Part shown: in pieces, positions 27,058 to 35,341 of the stretch
Position numbering within the stretch: the first letter of the stretch is position 1
How the letters are laid out: every line of letters starts with the position of its first letter
NCBI RefSeq assembly: GCF_001544795.2
Contig: NZ_FCOI02000010.1
Span: 124,001 to 188,000 of the forward strand
DNA length: 64,000 nt
Source of the DNA: Caballeronia temeraria
GTDB lineage: Bacteria; Pseudomonadota; Gammaproteobacteria; Burkholderiales; Burkholderiaceae
Reading direction: 5' to 3'
Made by a program: the position numbers and the translations under genes
Notes under the pieces: generated by a model
Told to the model about the DNA's origin: nothing
The model's database searches: none
The model's input: only the letters and a program-made list of their open reading frames with translations

Positions 27058-28731
27058 ATGAACGATACGCCTACCCGGCTACCGCTCACGCGTCTTTCGC
27101 TCATTCTTCTCCTTCTCGCGCTCGCGATCATCTGGTTCGCGCCGCTCGGGTATCGCCATCTCGTGCCGAGCGATGAAGGCCGCTACGCCGAAATGGCGCG
27201 CGAGATGTTCGTGACCGGCGACTGGATCACGCCGCGCTACAACGGCTACAAGTATTTCGAGAAGCCGCCGTTGCAAACCTGGGCGAACGCGCTCACATTC
27301 GCGTGGTTCGGCATCGGAGAATGGCAGGCGCGGCTCTATACGGCGCTCACGGGCTTCGCGGGCGTGCTGCTCGTCGGCTATACCGGCACGCGCGTGTTCA
27401 ACGCCGTGACGGGCTTCGCCGCCGCGGTCATCCTCGCGACGTGCCCGTACTGGAACCTGATGGGCCACTTCAACACGCTCGACATGGGCCTGTCGTTCTG
27501 GATGCAGCTCACGCTCTGCGCGCTCCTGCTCGCCCAGCGCCCCGGCCTGCCGACGCGCGAAGTGCGCCTCTGGATGTGGCTCTGCTGGGCCGGAATGGGC
27601 GCCGCCGTGCTGTCGAAAGGTCTCGTCGGCCTGATCCTGCCGGGCGCGGTCCTCGTCCTCTATTCGCTCGTATCGCGCGATTGGGCGTTGTGGAAGCGGC
27701 TCTATATCGGCAGCGGGCTGATCGTGTTCCTGATCGTGACCGGCCCCTGGTTCGCGCTCGTGCAGATGAAGAACCCCGAGTTCTTCAACTTCTTCTTCAT
27801 CGTCCAGCAGTTCAAGCGCTACCTGACGCCCGAGCAGAACCGCCCCGGCGCGTTCTACTATTTCGTGCCCGTGTTGATCGTGGGTTTCCTGCCGTGGCTG
27901 TCGATCGCCTTTCAGAGCGTGCGCCACGGACTGAAAACGCCGCGCCAGCCCAACGGCTTCGCGCCCGTCACGATGCTGCTGATCTGGTCGGCGTTCATCT
28001 TCCTGTTCTTCAGCGCGTCGCATTCGAAGCTCATTTCCTACGTGCTGCCGATCGCCCCGGCGCTTGCGCTCGTGATCGGGCTCTATTTGCCGTCGCTGAC
28101 GAAGACGCAGTACCGCATGCATCTGATCGGCTATGCGGTGTTTCTGATCGCCGCGGCGTTCGGCGCGATCTTCCTTGGCCGCGCTGGCAGCGCCAATACG
28201 CCGAATGCGCTCTATCGCGAATTCCAGATCTGGGTGTACGCGGGGCTCGCCGTCGCGTTCGCCGTGACGATATTCGCGCTCTGGCTGAACCGGCGCAGCG
28301 TGCTCGCGGGCGCGGCCGGACTGGGCGCGGCGTGGCTGCTGCTCGGCACGATCGCGGGCTCGGGCCACGACGTCTTCGGCACGCAGAGTTCCGGCGTGCA
28401 GCTCGTTCCCGCCGTGAAGGCCGCGATGGCCAAGCTGCCGCCCGACACGCCCTTCTATTCGATCGCGAAGCTCGACCACACGATGCCCTTCTACCTCGGC
28501 CATACGATGATCATGGTCGGCGAAGCGGACGAGCTGACCTTCGGCGTGCAGACCGAGCCGCAAAAATGGGTGCCGAGCATCGACGAATGGGTCAAGGTGT
28601 GGGATTCGGAACGCTACGCGCTCGCGCTGATGCCGCCCGGCCGCTACGACGAACTCATGGCACGCCACGTGCCCATGCAGGTGATCGCCCGCGACGAGCG
28701 CCGCGTGATCGTGGAGAAACCGCAGCCGTGA
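27058..28731 (+). CDS. arnT: lipid A aminoarabinose transferase ArnT (GT83)
   Basis: A 557-residue integral membrane glycosyltransferase that moves 4-amino-4-deoxy-L-arabinose from undecaprenyl phosphate to lipid A on the periplasmic face. ATG 27058 places a short tail before the first membrane segment (about 11-30). The catalytic loop DEGRYAEMAREM follows it, as in ArnT, with YFEKPPLQTW shortly after. About a dozen hydrophobic segments are seen, with a soluble C-terminal domain from about residue 450. It heads the arn operon. In Burkholderia this modification gives intrinsic polymyxin resistance. Confidence 0.92.
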   Translation: MNDTPTRLPLTRLSLILLLLALAIIWFAPLGYRHLVPSDEGRYAEMAREMFVTGDWITPRYNGYKYFEKPPLQTWANALTFAWFGIGEWQARLYTALTGFAGVLLVGYTGTRVFNAVTGFAAAVILATCPYWNLMGHFNTLDMGLSFWMQLTLCALLLAQRPGLPTREVRLWMWLCWAGMGAAVLSKGLVGLILPGAVLVLYSLVSRDWALWKRLYIGSGLIVFLIVTGPWFALVQMKNPEFFNFFFIVQQFKRYLTPEQNRPGAFYYFVPVLIVGFLPWLSIAFQSVRHGLKTPRQPNGFAPVTMLLIWSAFIFLFFSASHSKLISYVLPIAPALALVIGLYLPSLTKTQYRMHLIGYAVFLIAAAFGAIFLGRAGSANTPNALYREFQIWVYAGLAVAFAVTIFALWLNRRSVLAGAAGLGAAWLLLGTIAGSGHDVFGTQSSGVQLVPAVKAAMAKLPPDTPFYSIAKLDHTMPFYLGHTMIMVGEADELTFGVQTEPQKWVPSIDEWVKVWDSERYALALMPPGRYDELMARHVPMQVIARDERRVIVEKPQP

Positions 28732-28828
28732 GCGCGGTTTTTTCTCTCGCGAGCGATGCTGCACTGCACGATCGTTCGGCATTTCGCCCTGAACCGAGTA
28801 TCCTTGTTCCGCATTTGAAAAACGCGCG

Positions 28829-29200
28829 ATGAACCCGATTTCCTTTATTTGCATCGTCATCGGCGTATCGTTGAACGCATGCGCCCAGCTTCTGCTCAAA
28901 GCCGGCGTGAACGCGGTGGGCCATTTCGACATGACGCCCGCCAACATTCTGCCGGTCGGCATCAAGATCGCGACGCAGTGGCCCATCATCGGCGGGCTCG
29001 CGTGTTATGTGCTGAGCGTCGTCGTGTGGATCGTCGGGCTGTCGCGCGTGGACGTGTCGATCGCCTATCCGATGCTCTCGCTCGGCTACGTCGTCAACGC
29101 GTTCGCCGCGTGGTATCTGTTCGGCGAAGTGATGTCGATGCAGCGGCTCATCGGTATCGGCATCATTCTGATCGGCGTCGTGGTGCTCGCGCGCGGCTGA
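28829..29200 (+). CDS. SMR-family membrane protein, ArnE/ArnF-like flippase
   Basis: A 123-residue protein of four membrane segments in the small multidrug resistance/EamA class. Placed inside the arn operon, it most likely flips undecaprenyl-phosphate-aminoarabinose. Enterobacteria use two subunits, ArnE and ArnF; only one is present here, so it may act as a homodimer. The motif QLLLKAG in segment 1 and IAYPMLSLGYV in segment 3 match the class. An ATG at 28829 follows arnT by 97 bases. Confidence 0.82.
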   Translation: MNPISFICIVIGVSLNACAQLLLKAGVNAVGHFDMTPANILPVGIKIATQWPIIGGLACYVLSVVVWIVGLSRVDVSIAYPMLSLGYVVNAFAAWYLFGEVMSMQRLIGIGIILIGVVVLARG

Positions 29201-29253
29201 CGCGCCCAGCGAGGCATCGCCCGGATCCATTCATTTTCTTAAACGCATAGTCC

Positions 29254-30411
29254 ATGACTCAAACAACGCGGCCGTTTTTGCCTTTCGTGAAGCCCGACAT
29301 CGACGAAGAAACCATTCAGGGCGTCGTCGACGTGCTGCGCTCGGGCTGGATCACGACCGGGCCGCAGAATCAGCAGTTCGAGGCCGAGTTGTCGGCCTAC
29401 GTGGGCGGCCGCCCGGTGCGCGCGTTCAACTCGGGCACCTGCACGATGGAAATTGGCTTGCGCATCGCGGGCGTCGGTCCCGGCGATGAAGTCATCACCA
29501 CGCCGATGACCTGGGTCTCGACGGCGAACGTAATCCTCGAAGTCGGCGCGACGCCGGTGTTCGTCGATATCGATCCGGTCACGCGCAACATCGACCTGAA
29601 CCTGCTCGAACGCGCGATCACGCCGCGCACGAAGGCGATCATGCCGGTGTATCTGGCGGGCCTGCCCGTCGACATGGACAAGCTCTACGAGATTGCGCGC
29701 GCCCACAAGCTGCGCGTGATCGAGGACGCCGCGCAGGCGTTCGGCTCGAGCTGGAAAGGCGAGCGCATCGGCGCGATCGGCGACATCGTGTCGTTCAGCT
29801 TCCACGCGAACAAGAACGTGACGTCGATCGAAGGCGGCGCGCTCGTCATGAACAACGAGGACGAGGCGGAACTCGCGCGCAAATATCGTTTGCAGGGCAT
29901 CACGCGCACCGGCTTCGACGGCATGGACTGCGACGTGCTCGGCGGCAAGTACAACCTGACGGACGTCGCGGCACGCGTGGGGCTCGGCTCGCTGCGGCGC
30001 GTCGAAAGCCTCACGCAGCAGCGTCGTGAGCTTGCGCGCCTCTATTTCGATGCCTTCGAAGGCAGCGCGGCGGTCGCGCTCGGCGTAGGTCTGCCAATTC
30101 AGAACTTCACCGATCACAACTGGCACATGTTCCAGATCGCGCTGCCGCTGGAAAAGCTCAAGCTCACGCGCGCGGAATTCATGGCGCAACTGAAGGAGCG
30201 CAACGTCGGAAGCGGCGTGCACTATCCGGCGCTGCACCTGTTCACGCTGTATCGCGCGCGCGGATTCAAGGAAGGCATGTTCCCGCATGCGGAGCGCTAC
30301 GGCGCGTCGAACGTGACGCTGCCGCTCTTTCCGGGCATGAGCGCCGAAGACGTGACGCACGTCGTCAAGTCCATCGACGACATCTGCGAGCAGTTCGGAC
30401 ACAACGGGTAA
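29254..30411 (+). CDS. arnB: UDP-4-ketopentose aminotransferase ArnB
   Basis: A 385-residue DegT/DnrJ/EryC1-family PLP enzyme that makes UDP-4-amino-arabinose from the 4-keto sugar using glutamate. The PLP lysine is K187 in FHANKNVTSIEGG, matching K188 of the Salmonella enzyme, and DAAQAFGS supplies the ring-contact aspartate. It starts 53 bases after the SMR gene and is followed by arnC after 29 bases. Confidence 0.93.
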   Translation: MTQTTRPFLPFVKPDIDEETIQGVVDVLRSGWITTGPQNQQFEAELSAYVGGRPVRAFNSGTCTMEIGLRIAGVGPGDEVITTPMTWVSTANVILEVGATPVFVDIDPVTRNIDLNLLERAITPRTKAIMPVYLAGLPVDMDKLYEIARAHKLRVIEDAAQAFGSSWKGERIGAIGDIVSFSFHANKNVTSIEGGALVMNNEDEAELARKYRLQGITRTGFDGMDCDVLGGKYNLTDVAARVGLGSLRRVESLTQQRRELARLYFDAFEGSAAVALGVGLPIQNFTDHNWHMFQIALPLEKLKLTRAEFMAQLKERNVGSGVHYPALHLFTLYRARGFKEGMFPHAERYGASNVTLPLFPGMSAEDVTHVVKSIDDICEQFGHNG

Positions 30412-30440
30412 CACGGACCATCAAGGACAATCAGCGCAAC

Positions 30441-31478
30441 ATGAGTCATTTCGATTTTCCGGCGACGTCCCCCGAGCTTTCGGTGATCATCCCGGTGTAC
30501 AACGAGGAGGACGGCCTCGCCGCCCTCTTTCAGCGCCTCTATCCGGCGCTCGACGCGCTCGGCACGTCGTATGAGGTGATCTTCATCAACGACGGCAGCC
30601 GCGACAAATCCGCCGCGCTGCTCGCGCAGCAATTCCACGCGCGGCCCGACACCACGCGCGTCATTCTGCTCAACGGCAATTACGGCCAGCACATGGCGAT
30701 TCTCGCGGGCTTCGAGCAATCGCGCGGCGAGATCGTCGTCACGCTCGATGCCGACCTGCAGAATCCGCCCGAGGAAATCGGCAAGCTCGTCGAAAAGATG
30801 CGCGAGGGGTACGACTATGTCGGCACCATTCGTCAGCAACGGCAGGACAGCCTGTGGCGCAAGAAGGCGTCGCGCGCGATGAACCGTCTGCGCGAGCGCA
30901 TCACCAAGATTCGCATGACGGACCAGGGCTGCATGCTGCGCGCGTACAGCCGCCATATCATCGATACGATCAATCGCTGCGGCGAAATCAACACCTTCAT
31001 TCCGGCGCTCGCGTACACCTTCGCGCAGAACCCGATCGAAGTCGATGTCGCCCACGAAGAGCGTTTCGCGGGCGAATCAAAGTACTCGCTCTATAGCCTC
31101 ATCCGCCTGAATTTCGATCTCGTCACCGGCTTTTCGGTGGTGCCGCTGCAATGGCTGTCGTTCATCGGCGTGATTCTGTCGGTCGGCTCGGCGGGCCTGT
31201 TCCTGCTGCTGTTGATTCGCCGCTTCATGTTCGGCGCGGAAGTCCAGGGTGTGTTCACCCTCTTCGCCATCACGTTCTTCATGCTCGGCGTAATCATCTT
31301 CGCGCTCGGGCTGCTCGGCGAATACATCGGGCGGATCTATCAGCAGGTGCGTGCGCGGCCGCGTTATCTCGTGCAGACCATTCTCGAACAGCGCGACGGC
31401 GTGTCGGTCGCGGCCAAGCCGCTGCAGGATGCCGTTCAGCAGGTGGTTGCCGTCACGCGTGAGGAAGGCGGCCGATGA
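30441..31478 (+). CDS. arnC: undecaprenyl-phosphate Ara4FN transferase ArnC
   Basis: A 345-residue GT2 glycosyltransferase. The N-terminal catalytic domain (residues 12-220) has IPVYNEEDGL, FINDGSRDKS and the LDADLQNPP metal-binding motif; two membrane segments follow near 240-300. It loads the formylated aminoarabinose onto undecaprenyl phosphate. Its stop overlaps the start of the formyltransferase gene by four bases. Confidence 0.94.
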   Translation: MSHFDFPATSPELSVIIPVYNEEDGLAALFQRLYPALDALGTSYEVIFINDGSRDKSAALLAQQFHARPDTTRVILLNGNYGQHMAILAGFEQSRGEIVVTLDADLQNPPEEIGKLVEKMREGYDYVGTIRQQRQDSLWRKKASRAMNRLRERITKIRMTDQGCMLRAYSRHIIDTINRCGEINTFIPALAYTFAQNPIEVDVAHEERFAGESKYSLYSLIRLNFDLVTGFSVVPLQWLSFIGVILSVGSAGLFLLLLIRRFMFGAEVQGVFTLFAITFFMLGVIIFALGLLGEYIGRIYQQVRARPRYLVQTILEQRDGVSVAAKPLQDAVQQVVAVTREEGGR

Positions 31479-32461
31479 AACCGCGCGCAGTCGTCTTCGC
31501 CTACCACAATGTCGGCGTGCGCTGCCTGCAGGTGCTGCTCGCGCGCGGCGTCGATGTCGCGCTCGTCGTCACGCACGAAGACAGCGCGAGCGAGAACATC
31601 TGGTTCGGCAGCGTCGCGCAGGTCGCGGCGGAACACGGCATCGACACGATCACGCCCGCCGATCCGAAGTCGCCCGAACTGTTCGATATCGTCGAAAAGA
31701 TCGCGCCGGACTTCATCTTCTCGTTCTACTACCGGAACATGCTGCCGGTCTCGCTGCTCTCGCTCGCGCGGCGCGGCGCGTACAACATGCATGGCTCGCT
31801 CCTGCCGAAGTATCGCGGCCGCGTGCCGACGAACTGGGCCGTGATCAACGGCGAGACCGAAGCCGGCGCGACGCTGCATGAAATGCTGGAGAAGCCCGAC
31901 GCAGGCGCGATCCTCGCGCAAACGCCAGTGCCCATTCTCCCCGACGACACCGCGGCGCAAGTCTTCGACAAGACCGTCGTCGCCGCCGAGCAGACGCTCT
32001 GGCGCGTGCTGCCCGCCTTGCTCGCGGGCGAAGCGCCGCATCTGCCGAACGACCTCGCGTCGGGCAGCTATTACGGCGGACGCAAGCCGGAAGATGGCCG
32101 CATCGACTGGTCGCAGCCCGCTCAACGTGTCTATAACCTGATTCGCGCGGTCGCGCCGCCTTATCCGGGCGCTTTCACGGATATCGGCGCGGATCGTTTC
32201 ATCGTCGCGCGGGCGCGGCTCGTGCCCGAAACGGGCGCGCCGGGCGTATCCCCCGAAAGACTCCGTGAGTTGCGGGGTTTGCCCCCGGGCCTAAGGGTGG
32301 CGGATAATGCGCTGTTTGGCGTCTGCGGCGATGGCCGCGTCATCGCCATCCACGAATTGCGTCATCGGCCACTGAACGCCGGCGCGCAACCGTCGGGCGA
32401 AGAACGCACCGTCGATCCCGCCGAATTCGGCCGAATCATTCAATCCTCTCGTCATTCATGA
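31475..32461 (+). CDS. arnA: UDP-aminoarabinose formyltransferase (ArnA N-terminal activity)
   Basis: A 328-residue stand-alone formyltransferase equal to the N-terminal domain of enterobacterial ArnA. The catalytic triad is N104 and H106 in NMHGSLLPKYRG and D142 in EKPDAG, matching N102, H104 and D140 of E. coli. The C-terminal part (from about 205) is the usual OB-like formyltransferase domain. It overlaps arnC upstream and the decarboxylase gene downstream by four bases each (ATGA), so the two ArnA activities are made separately but in coupled translation. Confidence 0.92.
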   Translation: MKPRAVVFAYHNVGVRCLQVLLARGVDVALVVTHEDSASENIWFGSVAQVAAEHGIDTITPADPKSPELFDIVEKIAPDFIFSFYYRNMLPVSLLSLARRGAYNMHGSLLPKYRGRVPTNWAVINGETEAGATLHEMLEKPDAGAILAQTPVPILPDDTAAQVFDKTVVAAEQTLWRVLPALLAGEAPHLPNDLASGSYYGGRKPEDGRIDWSQPAQRVYNLIRAVAPPYPGAFTDIGADRFIVARARLVPETGAPGVSPERLRELRGLPPGLRVADNALFGVCGDGRVIAIHELRHRPLNAGAQPSGEERTVDPAEFGRIIQSSRHS

Positions 32462-33504
32462 AAAAAGTTCTGATCCTGGGTGTCAACGGCTTTATCGGCC
32501 ATCACCTGTCCAAGCGCATCCTCGAAACCACCGACTGGGAAGTCTTCGGGATGGACATGCAAACCGACCGCCTGGGCGACCTCGCGAATCACGAGCGGAT
32601 GCATTTCTTCGAAGGCGACATCACGATCAACAAGGAGTGGGTCGAGTATCACGTGAAGAAGTGCGACGTGATCCTGCCGCTCGTCGCGATCGCCACGCCC
32701 GCCACCTACGTGAAGCAGCCGCTGCGCGTGTTCGAGCTGGACTTCGAAGCGAACCTGCCGATCGTCCGCTCGGCCGTGAAGTACGGCAAGCATCTGGTGT
32801 TTCCGTCGACGTCCGAGGTGTACGGCATGTGCACCGACGAGCAGTTCGATCCGGAAAACTCCGTGCTCTCGTACGGTCCGATCAACAAGCCACGCTGGAT
32901 CTACGCGTGCTCGAAGCAGCTCATGGACCGCGTGATCTGGGGCTACGGCATGGAGGGGCTGAACTTCACCCTCTTCCGTCCGTTCAACTGGATCGGACCG
33001 GGCCTCGACTCGATCTACACGCCGAAGGAAGGTTCGTCGCGCGTCGTGACGCAGTTCCTCGGGCACATCGTGCGCGGCGAGAACATCAGTCTCGTCGACG
33101 GCGGCGCTCAAAAGCGCGCCTTCACCGACATCGACGACGGCATCGGCGCGCTGATGAAGATCATCGAGAACAAGGGCGGCGTGGCGTCGGGCAAGATCTA
33201 CAACATCGGCAATCCGACAAACAACTTCTCGGTGCGCGAACTCGCGAACAAGATGCTCGCGCTCGCGAACGAGTTCCCCGAGTATTCGGACAGCGCGAAG
33301 AACGTGCAGCTCGTCGAGACGTCGTCGGGTGCGTACTACGGCAACGGCTATCAGGACGTGCAGAACCGCGTGCCGAAGATCGACAACACGATGCAGGAAC
33401 TCGGCTGGGCGCCGCAAGCGACCATGGACGACGCGCTGCGCAAGATCTTCGAAGCGTACCGCGGGCATGTGGGCGAAGCCCGCAAGCTGGTGGAACAGGC
33501 GTAA
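32458..33504 (+). CDS. UDP-glucuronate decarboxylase (ArnA C-terminal activity)
   Basis: A 348-residue extended SDR enzyme equal to the C-terminal domain of ArnA, oxidising and decarboxylating UDP-glucuronate to the UDP-4-keto-pentose. The NAD motif is GVNGFIG at residues 8-14; S119-E120 in FPSTSEVYG and Y149/K153 in YACSK match the catalytic set, with the key arginine likely in AQKRAFT. It starts inside the stop of the formyltransferase gene. The split of ArnA into two genes is typical of Burkholderia. Confidence 0.92.
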   Translation: MKKVLILGVNGFIGHHLSKRILETTDWEVFGMDMQTDRLGDLANHERMHFFEGDITINKEWVEYHVKKCDVILPLVAIATPATYVKQPLRVFELDFEANLPIVRSAVKYGKHLVFPSTSEVYGMCTDEQFDPENSVLSYGPINKPRWIYACSKQLMDRVIWGYGMEGLNFTLFRPFNWIGPGLDSIYTPKEGSSRVVTQFLGHIVRGENISLVDGGAQKRAFTDIDDGIGALMKIIENKGGVASGKIYNIGNPTNNFSVRELANKMLALANEFPEYSDSAKNVQLVETSSGAYYGNGYQDVQNRVPKIDNTMQELGWAPQATMDDALRKIFEAYRGHVGEARKLVEQA

Positions 33505-33513
33505 GGCGCGCGC

Positions 33514-34410
33514 GTGGCCCGCATCGTTCTGAAAATCGACGTCGATACGCTGCGCGGCACGCGCGAGGGCGTGCCCAACCTCGGGCGTCTGCTCGACAAG
33601 TACAGCGCCCGCGCGACGTTCCTCTTCAGCCTCGGCCCGGATCACACCGGCTGGGCGCTGCGGCGCGTCTTCCGGCCGGGCTTTCTGAAGAAGGTGTCGC
33701 GCACGTCGGTGGCCGAGCACTACGGCGTGAAGACGCTCATGTACGGCGTGCTGCTGCCGGGGCCGGACATCGGGCGGGAAGCGGTGTCGGAAATGCGCGC
33801 CATCCACGAGGCCGGCTTCGAATGCGGCATCCATACGTGGGATCACGTCTACTGGCAGGACAACGTGCGCGGGCGCGATCGCGACTGGACCGTCGCGCAG
33901 ATGCAGCAGAGCCATGCGCGTTTCATCGAGATTTTCGGCGGGCCGCCCGTCACGCACGGCGCGGCCGGCTGGCAGATGAACGGCTACGCGTTCGAACAGA
34001 TCGACGCATGGGGCATGCGCTACGCATCCGACGGGCGCGGCCACACGCCGTACATCCCCGTGCTCGATGGCCGCACGCTGAATCACATCCAGATGCCCAC
34101 CACGCTGCCGACGCTCGACGAAGTGCTCGGCGTGGACGGCGTCGACGAAAGCAATGTCGCGGCGCACGTGCTGCGCCACACGGCGAACAATCCGCACGAT
34201 CAGGTGTTCACGCTGCACGCCGAGCTCGAAGGCCAGAAGCTCGCGCCCGTGTTCGAGCAACTGCTGGCCGGCTGGCGCGCGCAGGGACACAGCTTCGCCA
34301 CGATGGGCGACTACCATGCGACGCTGGACCGCTTGTCGCTGCCCACGTACCCTGTGACGTGGGGCGAAATTCCGGGCCGCGCGGGCGAACTCATCGTCCA
34401 GCCGGGCTGA
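33514..34410 (+). CDS. arnD: Ara4FN-lipid deformylase ArnD
   Basis: A 298-residue polysaccharide-deacetylase-fold enzyme (NodB/CE4 family) that removes the formyl group from undecaprenyl-phosphate-Ara4FN before flipping. Metal-binding features are the early D9/D11 in LKIDVDT and HTWDHVYWQD. The start is GTG 33514, nine bases after the decarboxylase stop. It is the last arn gene; bcp follows after 72 bases. Confidence 0.93.
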   Translation: MARIVLKIDVDTLRGTREGVPNLGRLLDKYSARATFLFSLGPDHTGWALRRVFRPGFLKKVSRTSVAEHYGVKTLMYGVLLPGPDIGREAVSEMRAIHEAGFECGIHTWDHVYWQDNVRGRDRDWTVAQMQQSHARFIEIFGGPPVTHGAAGWQMNGYAFEQIDAWGMRYASDGRGHTPYIPVLDGRTLNHIQMPTTLPTLDEVLGVDGVDESNVAAHVLRHTANNPHDQVFTLHAELEGQKLAPVFEQLLAGWRAQGHSFATMGDYHATLDRLSLPTYPVTWGEIPGRAGELIVQPG

Positions 34411-34482
34411 AGCGGCGCGTGGCCGCTTGCGAATCGCCCCCGTTTTTCTCACCAACAAACCAGAACAACCGGAGAAACCTAC

Positions 34483-34944
34483 GTGTCAGTTGCAGTCGAC
34501 CAGCCCGTTCCCGATTTCACCGCACCCGCGACGGGTGGCGAGTTCACCCTGTCCTCCTTGCGCGGCAGGAAAGTCGTGCTTTTCTTCTACCCGAAGGACA
34601 ACACGCCGGGCTGCACGACCGAAAGCCTGGGGTTTCGCGACCACTACGATCAGTTCAGAGCGGCCGGCGCGGAAGTGGTCGGGATTTCGCGTGACAGCGT
34701 GAAATCGCACGACAACTTCAAGGCGAAGCTGGAGCTGCCGTACACACTGGTTTCCGATAGCGACGAAGCCATCTGCTCGCTCTTCGATGTCATCAAAATG
34801 AAGAAAATGTATGGCAAGGAAGTGCGTGGCGTGGAGCGCTCGACCTTCCTCGTCGACGCGAAAGGCGTGCTTCGGCGCGAGTTCCGCGGCGTCAAGGTGC
34901 CAGGCCACGTAGCGGCGATCGTCGAGGCTGTACAAGCGATTTGA
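34483..34944 (+). CDS. bcp: thioredoxin-dependent peroxiredoxin, PrxQ/Bcp type
   Basis: A 153-residue peroxiredoxin. The peroxidatic cysteine is C44 in DNTPGCTTES. The resolving cysteine found five residues later in E. coli Bcp (C50) is replaced by leucine (L49). Another cysteine, C98 in EAICSLF, remains, so it may work as a 1-Cys enzyme or use C98. The start is GTG 34483 with GGAG eight bases before. It follows the arn operon and precedes the structured RNA region. Confidence 0.9.
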   Translation: MSVAVDQPVPDFTAPATGGEFTLSSLRGRKVVLFFYPKDNTPGCTTESLGFRDHYDQFRAAGAEVVGISRDSVKSHDNFKAKLELPYTLVSDSDEAICSLFDVIKMKKMYGKEVRGVERSTFLVDAKGVLRREFRGVKVPGHVAAIVEAVQAI

Positions 34945-34951
34945 GGCACGT

Positions 34952-35128
34952 TATATTGGTTCGCAATGAGCGCCTGTCCTCCCCATTTCCTTTCGTTTAG
35001 CGCGAGCCGCCGTGTACCCGCCGGTACGGTCGGCATGGATCCGGGCTATGTGGAGCCGGCAAGGGAAAGGCGCTCTGAAGTTGAAGTCAGCCGCTGGTTC
35101 CGGTAGTCGGAACGGCGGCTTTTTTATT
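34952..35128 (+). ncRNA. structured RNA candidate, possibly 6S RNA
   Basis: A TATATT box at 34952-34957 is followed by about 165 bases with strong secondary structure and no ORF. GAGCGCCT (34968-34975) pairs perfectly with AGGCGCTC (35068-35075), closing a long domain. Its tip is GTACC (35014-35018) with GGTAC (35023-35027) around CGCC, with further pairing outside. The size, the single long interrupted helix and internal bulges resemble 6S RNA, and I believe a 6S gene at this position near phoH is known in Burkholderia, but the assignment is tentative. An intrinsic terminator ends the unit. A cis-regulatory leader for the PIN-PhoH gene is the main alternative. Confidence 0.5.
35090..35127 (+). 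terminator. intrinsic terminator after the structured RNA
   Basis: A GC-rich hairpin spans 35090-35119 (GCCGC...TTCCG with CGGAA...GCGGC) and is followed by six T residues. It ends the structured RNA about 215 bases before the PIN-PhoH start. Confidence 0.8.
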
Positions 35129-35341
35129 TGGCGTCGCACAAAAGCCACGGTTGATCGGCTCGCGCGCGATGTGTTGCACGCAACCTCCAAGGAGCAGATC
35201 GAAACTTAGGCGAACCGGCGTTTTCGACAACGAAGCGCGCCACCGGGCGCAAACTGCGGGAACCGTTCGCTTCGAGGGCGTACGAGCAGGATGCGACAGG
35301 CGGCGCACGATACACGACCCGATTCCTTTCGAGGGAACACC

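Noticed and set aside
34952..35128. 4.5S (SRP) RNA or a known metabolite riboswitch
   Set aside because: The SRP tetraloop and symmetric loop sequences and the conserved boxes of the TPP, cobalamin, SAM and glycine riboswitches are not seen.
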